A DNA stretch of 64,000 nucleotides from Straminergon stramineum (lineage: Eukaryota; Streptophyta; Bryopsida; Hypnales; Calliergonaceae): assembly GCA_963920665.1 (NCBI GenBank), contig OY987266.1, forward strand, positions 18,960,248-19,024,247, in the 5' to 3' direction. The notes beneath the pieces were generated by a model that was given only the letters and a program-made list of their open reading frames with translations, was not told the origin of the DNA and did no database searches. The first letter of the stretch is position 1. The number at the start of each line of letters is the position of its first letter. Both the position numbers and the translations under genes were made by a program. This document shows, one piece after another, positions 23,216 to 34,998 of the stretch.

Positions 23216-24131
23216 ACTAAACTACGTTTTTTTGGCAACATAGCAATTTTGGGCAGCTCATTACAAATGGAGTTTTTATTTTTTTTCTTTGAAATTTTCA
23301 CACAACATGTGCCCGAGGAGTAGCTTTAAGGCCCAACAATTTTCATAACTTTTGACTACATGTTTCAAAAGTTATGGCATGATATGTAATTTTCATTGAT
23401 CTTTGGGCAACCCAAAAAATTCTTAAAAAAAATTCTTTTTTAAGAAATAAAAATCTGAAATTGGTTTTCTAGATTCATATGTATATGTAAAGCTTTGAAT
23501 AATTCCATTTTGATTCATGGGATGAAATTTATGACGAGTTTTAGTTTGTAGGCAATTTCAAATTCTCTACTCTAAAATAAACTTTGAAGTCCTTTATTTA
23601 ACTCAATTTTCAACATTTTTGAAAAAAAATAAAATCATATGATGTAGATTGTTTATTAAAAAATTACAAACATTGGGATTGACATTTTTCAATTCCATAA
23701 CTGAATTCTTAACAATTTAGTATTTTGAATCATTCTCTACTTCTTTGTACTTACTATTTTTTCCTATATGTTGTACAATTCCAAATGATCTGAATTTTTT
23801 CAAGCATGTAGAAAACTTGCCTTGAAGAATGAATCCAAAGAGTAACCACCATTTTAGAATTTTTTTTCATAAAAATGAGACCTTGTGAAGTGCAGCTTCC
23901 CATTTTTTCACAGGGCCCAAAAAAGGATTTTTGTCCATTCAAACACAAATATCTTACAATCTATGCGGTGGAAATTTTTGAAATTTTTCCCACATCTTCT
24001 CAAATTAGCATACTACAAGATCTTATGGTTACATGTGTCCAAAAATGTTTTTCTCCTAAAATTTGGTACTTGTACTAGAAATGACAATTTCGGAGCATTT
24101 TTGGAGAAAACATAGTCCGAACATTTAGGGG
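23216..24131. mobile_element. TTAA-flanked TIR element (family A), 916 bp
   Basis: Left end CCCCTAAAGG after TTAA (23212-23215); right end CATTTAGGGG before TTAA (24132-24135). The length is almost the same as the 920-bp copy at 12895. The interior is AT-rich without coding capacity. It lies 225 bp from the 221-bp copy. Confidence 0.8.
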
Positions 24132-24135
24132 TTAA

Positions 24136-24732
24136 GGAGACATCTCTGTAATGGTTGGAACTTCAAATGCTTGTGACCTACATGAGATGATGTAATTCAA
24201 AGCCCTAGAAAACCAAGATGCACTTAGAATATTCATAACTGTGTACAAAAATGACTCATTTATGCTTAAGTCATCATCTAATAGTTCTTGAAGATTCATT
24301 TTAATGGTTTGGTGTACCGAATTGAATGATGACTCTTCTTCTTCCTTTGCTTTGCTTGTTGCTCACATTCCTTAGAACATTTGATCAACATATAATAGAC
24401 ATTCTACTCTTTAAGCGTGAAGGAGACAATCTTTCTTAAGCATTCCCTGGATTCCTTTTCCACATGCAAGTATGAATTATAGTTCAATACTATGACTATG
24501 AGGCACAATGAGAACTACAAAAGGAGGATCAAAAGGCAATTGATGCCAAACTAATCCCTTTCATCAAAGCACTCCCATATTTGAAAACCTACTTGAGTGT
24601 TAGATTTTAGTTTGAAGTTTGGTGTCAAGCCACAAGAGCTTGTGTTTTAAAATATCACATTTTTGTGATTTCATTTAAGTGGTGAAGTACTTTATGTCTA
24701 TGATTTAATAAGAAAATGGTTTCTCTAGGACA
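24136..24732. other. AT-rich spacer, no gene seen
   Basis: No gene or repeat boundary recognised between the TTAA-flanked element and the large foldback. Confidence 0.35.
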
Positions 24733-26478
24733 CCAAGAGTTAGAGCTCTTCATTCTCATCTTTGATGTATTCAATTAGACTTGTAATAAGAATGAGAAAG
24801 ACTTCATTATTTATTGTACAAGTTATATTTTATGATATTTTCATCTATTATTGTCTTATATTACTACTCTTAAGCTCTTTGAAATGATAACGTATATAAA
24901 AAACAGACAGAGTATGAAGAAGATATGCCATTTTGAAGTTCCCAAGTGAATGTTCTTTATGCCAAAATCAACATTTCAAATATCTTCCATGATTGGATGG
25001 TAGAAACTCATTTTTTTCACATTGATTTTTTAAAATTTTCACACTCTACCATGATCTTCATCATGCTATATGATTTCTGAAAATAAATTTTTTTCTTTTT
25101 TTTCAGTAAACCATTATAGGCTTAGGATTAGCTAATAAAAAATTCCTTTAATTTGTGGATTGAATCCTAAATTCCTTGCATCAAACAGTAAATTTCTTCT
25201 TTAATGAACATCTTCTTTCGTTGCCTTTGTATCAATTATGAGCTTGCTACAAGAAAAGGAAGTAAAGTAAATTTAGTCTTAAAGCCTTCAACTTTCTCAA
25301 ACCTTGAAATAAGAGGATCTACCTCAATGGCCTCATCCTTTGAATCCTCACAAGTTCTTTTGTAACTCATCAAGGTCATGGTGCATTACAAAAGAACTTG
25401 TGGGGATTCTAAGGACGAAGTCATTGAGGTAGATCCTCTTATTTTGAGGTTTGAAAAAATCAAAGGCCTTAAGGCTAACCCTCCTCTACCTCCTTTTCTT
25501 GCAATGGATTCGAGATTGATATAGAGGCAAAGAAAGGGGATGTTTACAAAAGAAGAAATTTAATGTTTGATGTAGCGAGTTTAAGATTCACTATGCAAAA
25601 GGAGTTTCATGTGGTATTCCTAAACCTATAAAATAGCTTAGAAACTATGTATTATCTCAATTACTTCCTATCTCACACTATCCCTTGTCATCTTTACAAC
25701 AAACAACACATAGAACAATATCATCCCAAATTCTAAAAGCTTTGAAAATAATAAAAACAAAAAATATTTAGAAAAACGTAATACCCCCTAAACAATTCTT
25801 CAAAATACAATAAACAAATGTGATATAACCCTTCACTATATAGACTTATAAACTGGAAACAATATGCATTATATTTAGAGTTTAACTTTAGTTTTATTGC
25901 AAAAGCTACCACTTTTACTAAAGTGAAACATAAAAGCTACAACTATAACTAAAAGTGAAAAGTAAAAGCTACTACTATAATCCAAAACTTGAAACACCCA
26001 AATCACATCAAATAGAATAATTTGGAAGGATTCTAGAAATGTAAATCATATCATTTTGTAAAAAATATTAAAGGATGAAGTTATTGTTTTTTGTCTTCAA
26101 CTTCATTCGTGGTTAGCTTTTGTATGGTGTTTAGAATAAATTTTATATTTTCAGAAATGGTGTGGCGAGATGAAGAGCATGATGGAGTATGAAATTTGAA
26201 AAAAGTTAATGTGTAAGAAACAAATTTCTACAATCTATGGAAGAATTTTGAAATGTTGATGTCAATACAAAGAATGCTAGGAACTTCAAAATGGCATATC
26301 TTCTTTACACTACCTCTTTTTGGTATATATTACCATTTTGAAGAGCTTAAAAGAGTAGTTATATAAAATGGTGGAAGATGAAAATATCATTAAAGTATAT
26401 ATTGTACAACAAATAAGTCTTTCTCATTCTTATTACAAGTCTAATTGAATACATCAAAGATGAGAATGCTCTTGATTC
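24733..26478. repeat. Large foldback (inverted repeat), 1.7 kb, 20-nt loop
   Basis: The left arm 24733-25365 and right arm 25386-26478 are inverted copies separated by 20 nt. Matching landmarks include TTCTCATCTTTGATGTATTC (left) against its reverse complement at about 26450, GAAGATATGCCATTTTGAAG against 26282-26301, and GAGGTAGATCCTCTTATTT near the centre. Identity by eye is roughly 80-85 percent close to the loop and lower outside. The right arm carries about 490 extra bases (about 25640-26130) absent from the left. Next to the loop each arm has an open frame running outward that encodes nearly the same peptide of about 45 residues (core KRTC.DSKDE.IEVDPLI), so the structure may be an inverted duplication of a gene fragment. 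A transcript across it would fold into a long hairpin. Confidence 0.85.
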
Positions 26479-26844
26479 AATGTGCATGTGGTTCTTCTTT
26501 GAAGATAACCATAGGAAGAACACCTAAATGCACCAGGTGTCTAAAAGCACCACTTGAATGGATGCATTCATTTTGAATGTCCGATATGACCAAGCTTTGT
26601 AAAATAGATCAATGTCTCTATTGCAATTGCTTCTCAAATGATTGCTGACTGCACCTCGGCTTCCTGACACAGTTTTAAAAAAACCCATGATCGTACCCTA
26701 ATGAAGAACTTACTATTAATATGACTTGCCTTACCTAGAAAAAACAATACTAAAATCTCCACTCAATCATCCTCATTGGGAAACCTGGGAATGCAAACTC
26801 GCTTCTTCACTGAAGTCGGTTCTTCAAATAACCTTTATTCTTCT

Positions 26845-28009
26845 TCACTGGAGTTCTTTTTCGAACTCCAATATGTGGAGGCAGAGGACGGGGGTTCGTG
26901 TCCAAATCAGGCCTTGAAATTTAGAAGGACCGGACACATTTGCAGCACTCTTTTTAGCTGCAGCACGAGGTCTGCTGGGCACACTCTCGGGCATCTGCTG
27001 TTGCAGTTGCTCTCCATTGGAGTCACAATCCTGGTTTCCTACCCGAGAAGGCATTTGCATGTCGCCCATGCTCTGGTGCATCTCTTCAAACTCCATCCCC
27101 GGTTCGGCCAGAGCTGCAACAGGCTTCTCAAATGCTTTTCTCCAAGTATGGACTCTCCCTCTGAAAAGCTCTCGCACTGTCATGCCGTCAAAGTCAGCAC
27201 CCAAAAGCCGGAAGTTCAGTGCGTGCAGCAACGAGCCTTCTGGTGATGAAGAAGGGTGATTAATCCAGGTCTGATCTCCGGAGTCGGATTCGCTATCTTC
27301 TAGCACCAGAGGATGCAGGTAGCTTGCACCAGCTGCTGCTCCAATTGCAGCTGGACGCGTCCCTTCCTCTGATTCTTCACCCTGTTTTTCAGTTCCTATG
27401 TCTCCGACAATCTCCTGCAATAAAGAACCCTGATTCAATCTCAAACTAACTCAATTAATTAATCAGCTTATTGTGCGATCCACCAAGAGTATGTCCGGCA
27501 ATATAAAGAACTTCCCCTAGCTAATTCTCGGGACGGACGCACTGATCGATCGAGCAATCATGGAATACTTATTCGAGAACATATAATGTCTGTAGATTGT
27601 CACGGTAATTGCGACTTCTTGGTCTTGCAGACTCATCCCCATAGAAAAGTCGAATCCAAGCATACATGCTTGTTTACAGAGCAAAGCGAAATTGTGAAAG
27701 AACCGCAGACGTACAGACGAATCAAATGTGACAACATCCTAGAAAGTCAGCGTTTCCTAAACAAACATACATTGTCGTAACATTGACATATCAGTTCCTA
27801 GCTTTCCCAGGAGCTAGACTTAAATTTTCCTTAGAACTTCCAACATTGCCTCGATCGATTGGGAAAAAAGAGAAAGAAACAAACTAGTAAAGGAAAAAGG
27901 GACCTCAAGGACTTACTGAAGCTGCCATGGAATTGGAAGCCACATGCTCCTCTCCATCTTGGACGTGCACCTCCTTACCAGTGTCCATCTCCGGCAACTC
28001 CTTTGGCAT
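26845..28009 (-). CDS. Unrecognised two-exon protein, 220 residues
   Basis: Exon 1 is 28009-27917 (31 codons) and exon 2 is 27414-26845 (189 codons plus stop). The intron has a strong GTAAGT donor and a TTATTGCAG acceptor, both phase 0. The protein is hydrophilic: acidic runs at 38-47 (TEKQGEESEE) and 71-77 (DSESDSG), an apparently ordered block at 92-130 (FRLLGADFDGMTVRELFRG then WRKAFEKP), a Gln-rich stretch (167-171), and a basic Ala-rich segment (179-190) that could be a nuclear signal. There is no signal peptide or membrane segment. I do not recognise a family. Codon use and GC content are like the real genes and unlike the AT-rich surroundings, which argues that it is expressed. The start is the first ATG in the exon 1 frame. 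Its 3' end lies 370 bp from the large foldback. Confidence 0.65.
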
Positions 28010-28580
28010 CGATCGCTGTTGATATATGGTGCGGTCGAATTTGGCAGCAGTGAGTTTTGCACTGGTAAAGGATCGATAAACAAGGAAGCCTAGGCCTAGT
28101 TGCAAATTGAATGCGAGCTAGCGAATCGGATGCAAATGGCGAGATTGGCGAGAAGGCTGCGATCAACAAATGAAGTCCGTGAAGGAAATCAACACAAGCA
28201 ACCGGCTTTCTTATTGCACAACTTAATTGGGGAGTTGGGGTGACATCCATCTCGCCGGGCTCTTCTAGTTGATGCATGTCTCGCGGGGTGAACGCAAGTT
28301 GAGGTGTGACACATATCTTATTAAATGACTTATGAGGTGTTCATAATTTTATATGATTATGGTGTAATTACCTAATATAAGTTTCGTTGAAAGATTTTCA
28401 ACAAACTTTCTAATCTTCACAATGCCACATGATTGATTTTTCTCATTGGATATTCCAAGGACAAGAAAAATAAATGTCAATAATTATGCATGATGCCTTA
28501 GAAATCTTTTCAATACCGGTATCATCCATTGTATCATTTAGGCTTATTAGGGTTACTTATTGATTTTGGTTTTTATTGTT
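28010..28580. other. 5' flank of the unrecognised gene, then AT-rich spacer
   Basis: Moderately GC-rich to about 28310, consistent with promoter and 5' untranslated sequence of the minus-strand gene, then AT-rich. No element can be named. Confidence 0.35.
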
Positions 28581-29325
28581 GGGTGAAAGCAAGAAACACT
28601 TGTTGGTTATATTGCATTTTGGGGTGGTACTATGAGTTTGTGACTACCATGAGGTTTTGAAAAAAAAACTAAAAACTAAAACAATATAGATAATTAGTCG
28701 AACACTACAAACATATTTCTAATAATGAGGCAGTTTAAATAAAATGTACTTCAATTATTATTCACAAAAAGAAAATTAAAATCTTATGTTCTTTTTAAGT
28801 AAAATTTCTAGAAAATAATAAAAATATTCAAATATTCAAATATATATATATATATATATAACACAAAAATAAGCTATTTTTAACAACTTTATGGAGATGA
28901 GATTTCATCCAAAAATTTGTAGAAAGATATTTTTGGATATCTAGAAATGTGTTTATAACAAAGCCTTCTTTGCATCTATTTGGAGAACATTGGATATAAT
29001 TTTTTTAGGATTCCTTGTATGAATTCTTGCAATTTTAGTGGAAAAATATGATGTCCAAATTTGAAGTGAAAATCACCATTTCGGATTCATTATAGTATAA
29101 AAAAAACTCTAAACCCAAAGTGCAACTAATTAGAGAAATGGAATAAAAAAACATTAAAGTTTTTTAGAAATACATAAAATATGTATTAACTTAGGCACTG
29201 TACCATTCACCTCCACTATCAGTTTCCAATATAATGAGAGAAATCCATAGACATTACAAGTCCAAATTTGTATTGTATGTGCAATATATGACACAAAATA
29301 GTACAAATGTTTCCTACTTTCACCT
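28581..29325. mobile_element. GGGT-ended TIR element (family B), copy 1, 745 bp
   Basis: Left end GGGTGAAAGCAAGAAACACT; right end on the minus strand AGGTGAAAGTAGGAAACATT. The interior resembles copy 2 (both contain TTTATGGAGATG or CTATGGAGATG after AACAACT, and CACAAAATAG before the right end). It contains an (AT)n run at about 28840-28861. No clear target-site duplication remains. Non-coding. Confidence 0.65.
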
Positions 29326-29506
29326 ACTTTTTGTGCAAAACAAATTGATTTGTGTCAAGTTTAGTTGTTTAGTATTGTTTGACTAATGGGATTGTTGGAG
29401 GTACTATTAAATTTGAAAATTGTCAAAGATGGGATATTGTAACTTGTATTTCACATCTATTTAATGAAAAATAAGAGAACTTTAAAATCATTTGTTATAA
29501 ATATTT

Positions 29507-30238
29507 GGGTGATTGCAAGAAATACTTGTCCTATTTGTTGCATTTTCAATAGTACTCATGATTTTTTCAGGAGTACTTTAAAATTAGAAAAATAATTTTT
29601 TTTAAATTTAAAAAATATTAATAATGTATATACCTTTAAGATGAAGGTACCCATAGAAGGAATTGCATAGAAAAATTCTCTAAGTTAAAGAACTAGAAAA
29701 GTGCCAAATCTTAAGAAAATACATACCTTGATGTTTTAATTAGGGAAAAATAGTAAAAATGAAAAAATACACAAAATAAAAACTGGCCATTTGTAACAAC
29801 TCTATGGAGATGGCTATTCACCAAAAGAACCACCAAAATAATATTTTATATGTTTCAAAATGCAAGCAAAAAGAAGCTCACTTTATAGACTTCCACACCA
29901 CATTAAATTACTGATTTTTAAAATTCCCTCGTCCATTAGCTATAAGTCTATTAGAAGACCATCTCCTCAAAATTTCAGCTCAAAATTCGTTTATTTGGGT
30001 TCTAAATAGTACTGAAAACCTCCAAATTGGGAAGTGTGACATTGAATCGGGCTCTAATTTTGGATAGTATATTATTTTTGAAAATTATGAAAAAATTAGT
30101 CAAGGTCTATAATAGTCATGAGTACCTTCCCCATAAATCTTGAGTCATTTGGAGTTAAAACACAAAAGTTTTGGCCAAAAATCATATCAATATGCAATGT
30201 GTTACACAAAATAGGACAAGTGTTTCTTGCAATCACCC
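29507..30238. mobile_element. GGGT-ended TIR element (family B), copy 2, 732 bp
   Basis: Left end GGGTGATTGCAAGAAATACT continuing TGTCCTATTT; the right end is its inverse (AAATAGGACAAGTG... to CAATCACCC), 29 of about 30 bp matching. It is flanked by ATTT on both sides (29503-29506 and 30239-30242), a possible 4-bp target duplication. The AT-rich interior has no coding capacity. It lies 181 bp from copy 1. Confidence 0.8.
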
Positions 30239-30609
30239 ATTTCAAAAATGAACTATAATTTATTATACAAGATTTAAATTAGTTAGGTTTTTGTAGACTT
30301 ACAATAGTGAAAATGATGTAATATACACTTTTATACAATTTATATCCCTCTAGATGATGACCTTGAATTTCAAACATTAAATAAATAAAAATTATTAAAG
30401 GAAAATATTTTAATAGGGATTGCACCATTCTTTGAATCATTCTACCTCTGTGTTAGATGAAATGTCCCATACTATTATAGTAAGCCTTCAAGGCATTTTT
30501 ATGCTATGGATATTCTAATGGCCTTGAATTGCATTTTCAGTCACATTAATTATGTACGTAGACAATGATTACTAAAATTATCATTTTGAAACAAACTTTG
30601 TAATAGCCC
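30239..30609. other. AT-rich spacer, no gene seen
   Basis: Nothing recognisable between the family B and family A elements. Confidence 0.35.
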
Positions 30610-30613
30610 TTAA

Positions 30614-31182
30614 TCCCTAAAGAACTAAATGGCTAGTGAACTCGAGCAATTGATCTCGGGTAGGAGCGTATAAAGTATTTTTTTTAGCAAATGTTCTTCA
30701 AATTTTGACATAAGGTGTAAATATGTAAATTCTAAGTAGGAATATAATTTTTTCCAATTAGGGGCCTACATCAAAATTTATGATGCTATGAACTTTGGGG
30801 GCAACTTGGCAGCTTTAAGTAATACATGCAAAAATCCTCCTATAACTTTGAAATTTAGTAGGTATATAATTTATATAATACAAGATGCAAACGTCCAAAA
30901 CAATAACCATAAGTAGTGTAAAAATCTCATTCTAGGAATTGAAGTCTATTGGCCCTATTGGACAAGGTCAAAAAACAAGTTCTTCTAACTTCAAATGTTA
31001 TAATCTTTCAATCCGTACAGTTAAAGTTTTTGAAATTTTTTCTACACATTCTTGTCTAGTAGTCTAGTTCAAATTTGTACAGTTAAATTTGAAAAAAAAA
31101 ATCATTTTTTATTCATTGCCCTAAAAAGTGGCAATTTCAAGTTTACAATTTCTAACCAAAATCTACCTCAATCCTTTAGGAG
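30614..31182. mobile_element. TTAA-flanked TIR element (family A), 569 bp
   Basis: TTAA at 30610-30613 and 31183-31186. Left end TCCCTAAAG, right end CCTTTAGGAG. Non-coding. Its right-hand TTAA is shared with the next, inverted family A sequence. Confidence 0.7.
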
Positions 31183-31186
31183 TTAA

Positions 31187-31530
31187 GTCCCATTGTTCTA
31201 GAGGGGACAAATTAGAGTTCAAATAGGCTCCTATAGTCTCAAATCTTTGTTGTGATTTTATGAACCTTTTTATGCAAATAGAGAAATACATGCATTAGCT
31301 TTATGAGAATACAACTTTTATGTCAATTTTTGCCTTAGAACAATAATTATGCCACAATAAACTCAATATACTTTTATTGTAGGTTTTGGGATAAAAAAAA
31401 AAATTTTAACTTTGAAAAATAATAAAATAAAATCTCATGGAAAAGTTTTATCTATATAAAAAGATCTGACTCATTACATTTGAACTTGTGATGTGAAAGT
31501 TATGGAGATTCTTGTTCTACAAAAAATCAT
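31187..31530 (-). mobile_element. Partial family A element, inverted
   Basis: Read on the minus strand, this sequence follows the right half of the copies at 13904 and 43929: TCTCCATAACTTTCACATCA, a GGCATAA block, AAAGCTAAT, then TTTGTCCCCTCTAGAACAAT and GGGAC against TTAA (31183-31186). The usual TTTAGGGG terminus is missing, so the end is truncated or overwritten by the neighbour. The far end is unclear; a TTAA at 31669 is one candidate. Confidence 0.6.
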
Positions 31531-32198
31531 AGTAATATCCTTTCATATTTTTTTATATATAATTTAATCATTGCAATTTGTACTAGCCAAAATTCAACTA
31601 GCTAGAATAATATTTTTGGATTTTCTTATAGTAGTGACATCACACCTAGACACATTGAGGGGCCTTCTTAACGCCCCACTATTTTCCTTGTAATGGTACA
31701 CTATCTTCTATGATTACAATCATCATATGCTCTAGTTCTGCTCTCCACTCAAGGAAAAATGGGGACCGTTGATCGAGGGATCAACCCACCGTGGTTGCCG
31801 TTGCTTCGGGTTTTGGGGGGAAATAATTTGCAACAAACAAACAGGATTTCAGGATTTTTTGACTCGCCCCACCCCGGATTTTTAAGAAAAGTTTCCCTCC
31901 CGTCTAATTTGCCGTTGATCTTGGAAAATAAGAAATATAGATTTGGATACAAATATGGGTCTGAGATATGAATATGGATACGGAAAATGGATATGAACAA
32001 GAGTATATACAAAATCCATATAATCACATATCCCATATTGTTTGCAACTACCCAACTCCCTCAAAATTATAAATAGGAGGGGGTAGCAAGTAAATAAATC
32101 ACAAATAAGGGGGGGGGGACGATTTAATAAATATTTTGAGAAAAAATTAAATGGGAGTCTTTTTTATTTCTTGAAATATGTGGACAATTTCTATGGGG
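31531..32198. other. Intergenic, mixed composition
   Basis: GC-richer patch 31755-31880 includes ATCAACCCACCG, resembling an arm of the small element at 7983-8206, and a GCCCCACCCCGG block. A G-run occurs at about 32109-32118. Overlapping open frames of under 100 codons look incidental. Confidence 0.35.
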
Positions 32199-32269
32199 TC
32201 TTTTGAGTGGATGGAGGGGGGGTTGCATTAATTGAAATGCACCTAATCTTCACTATCCACTCAAAAGAC
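32199..32269. repeat. Perfect 15-bp inverted repeat (hairpin)
   Basis: GTCTTTTGAGTGGAT at the left is matched exactly by ATCCACTCAAAAGAC at the right across 41 nt. The inner sequence is itself partly palindromic (TGCATTAATT...GAAATGCA). It may be a very small foldback element. Confidence 0.8.
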
Positions 32270-34860
32270 AAAACGATACACAAACTACAAGCACTTGTAT
32301 TACATAGTTAGTTTCTTCTATCAAATAAACATTCATGAGGACATGATCTTAGCTATAGCTTCAATGAGTTGAAGCTTCTTCTAACTACTTGTGAGTGTTT
32401 TAAACTCCACCCTTCAAGTTAAAACGTGCACACGGGTTCTAACGGCTAGTTAAATAAATTCCTTTAGGGTGTTCTTAATCTAAGTTCAATTCGTGCCTTC
32501 CAAGCAATGGACACTTTGTTTTTAAATATCCAAATTGAACTTAAATCATTTAAATCCTAATTTTAAAACTATGGTTAACTAAATCAAATAACTAATCAAA
32601 AGATAAATCCAAACTAACATCAATCTAGCCTAATTTATAGAATGTAATTTTTCCTTTCTAGAATGGTAAAGCAAGTTAAATTCTGACTTTCCTAATAAAA
32701 GAAATGAATGGATGAAATATTGATCCCTAAACTACATCACAACCTTCATCCACAAATTAAAAATAGTAAAACTAATTGAAATAAATCTAAATTTTAGGGT
32801 TAAGTTTTTAATTATGTTAGTTACCTAATTCTAAGACTAAACCTAATTTGACTACTAATTAAAGAATTTCATCCAAATTGAAATCAAACTTCATCCAACC
32901 TTTTCTCACTTAAAATTAAAGTATTTTTTAAATGAAAAGAGGTTCTGGAATCTTCAAAAGATTCCCTAATTGATTCCTAATTTAAATGATTCCTTAAAGA
33001 TTCTTTAGAAATTCTTTTTAATTATCTTCTAATCTATCGTAAACTAAATTTTCTATTCTAAAATTAGTATTTTTAGGGTTTTATGAAAATTCAGAAATTA
33101 CCTTCCCAAAAAGGTAAAACACTAAAAGCTAAATTCTTTAAAAAAATTATTAATGAATAAAATTTGTTTTTAAAAGTCTAACGAGTTAAATTTCATTCAT
33201 TAATTATTTCTTAGTCTAAATGAACAATTTTAATTTTAAATGTTAATTTTCTTTTTTAATTTTCCTAAAGTTTCCAATGGTTTATTTTCTCAAGTGAAAT
33301 TTTAATCAAATTAAAAGAAATGAAATTTAACGTACCTTTCCCATGAAGTGATCGATCGTACCATCCTCAAGGATCACGAGATGAATGGTTTCGTAGTAAC
33401 CCACTCCATCCTCCATTTTGCTAATTCATTGCGCAATTTGAAATTAATCCTCGTTCAATGTTGTATTGCAATTTCAATTTCTCTTTTCCTACTAATGGTT
33501 ATGGGATTTTATTATTTTTGATTGTATTTAAAACAATTCCTAATTAATTAGAAATTATTTCAATACCTCAAAACCTTTTAAATCCGCTAAATCAAATCAA
33601 ATCTAATAAATCCTAATTATTTTGTAATTTCCTAATCTTCCAAAAGATATTAGTTGGCGTTTTGTCCTTATCTATTTGTCTTATTAAGCCTAACAAAACA
33701 AAATCTAACCAAAGCCTAGCCTTCTAATTCCTAAAAGAATCCTAATTAATGACTAACCAACAACTTAATGAATAGTAATTAGAATAAAATAAAATGCAAA
33801 AGATTCTTACCTCATTAATTATCTAGATTCCTTCTCTTCATCTCTCTCCTACTCCTTACTTCCTCTCTTCTCTTGGTTATGTCAATTCGTTGATCTTTGT
33901 TTTGCAAACTTGTTGTGGTTTTGGAAGGGATGGAGATTTAAAGCAAATTCAAGTGGACTTCCAACTTATTTGTAGAATTTGAGAGAATTTTGAAACTTCA
34001 ATGCACTACAAATTAGTATTTGAACCTTACCTTTAGTTTTCAGTCTCTGGTTAGCTCCCTCGCTCAATCACCTCACTCAGCTTCCTGGTTCAGTACCGAG
34101 AGTTTGCCTGGTTCAATCACAGGAGGTCTGCCCGGCTTAGGCTCCAACTCAGCCGCCGGGAGTCCGCCACGTGGCGGGGCGTGACTAGCCGTCAGCCGCC
34201 CGTTCTGTTCATCTAGTTCCGTCCAGTTGAGTTTCCGTCCTACTCTGGTTCGTCTGGTTGGGTCTTCTCGCTCTGGTATTGATCCTTGCTAGTCAGTCCA
34301 GTTGTTGGATTATGATTTAAGTTGAACTGGTTATCCGGTTAAGTTTCTAGTTCTGGCATTTTATATTGGTTACTGGTTCGCTATGCTAATCTAATTAACG
34401 GACTTTTGACTAATCTAATTTTCAAGACTTAATTAATTCTCTAGCTAAAACTAATCAATTTTGGGGGTTTGGGGAACTTCGTAAATTCTAAACTAACAAT
34501 CTAATTTTTGGGGGATTTTTGGGAAAAAGTTAAAACTAAACAACTAAGTATTCTAAGCTAATTAAAACTCTCTTTCTAGGATGACTCTAACTAAAGGGAA
34601 ACTAATCTAAATCTTGGTTTTCTCTAACTACTACTAAGGATTTATCAGGAGTTCAAACTAAGAAATTTTGACTACGTTTCTCTAATCTTTCTCACTAAAT
34701 CGAATGTTCCTAATTAGTACACCTGCAGAGCATTTTTCCAAGCATGCAAATAAAGAAATTTTCCCAAGTGTCAATTTCAAATCTTTCCAAGTCAAAGCTT
34801 CGCCGTGCGGGGGCAACCCTAGGTATACACAGTATTAATGATCAAATTTTAGTATTTTGA
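32270..34860. other. AT-rich intergenic DNA with a GC-rich core
   Basis: Long AT-rich sequence made of AATTAAATC-type words with no coding frame. A GC-rich island at 34070-34300 contains repeated CTGGTTCA/CTGGTTCG words and a perfect 14-bp palindrome CCGCCACGTGGCGG (near 34165). This could be the interior or LTR of a non-coding retroelement, but I cannot fix ends. Confidence 0.3.
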
Positions 34861-34870
34861 AAGTCAATCT

Positions 34871-34998
34871 TTAAAGGAGGTACACATGACAGTGTTTAAA
34901 CCGAACATTAAAGATTAATTCTTTTAAAATTTCAAAGTATCCACGTTTAATCACTAAAGGAGGTACATATGACAGCGTTTAAACCGAACTTTAGCAAT
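34871..34998 (+). repeat. Tandem repeat, about 82-bp unit
   Basis: The words AAAGGAGGTACACATGACAG and TGTTTAAACCGAAC recur about 82 bp later as AAAGGAGGTACATATGACAG and CGTTTAAACCGAAC. Two copies. Unit function unknown. Confidence 0.8.
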
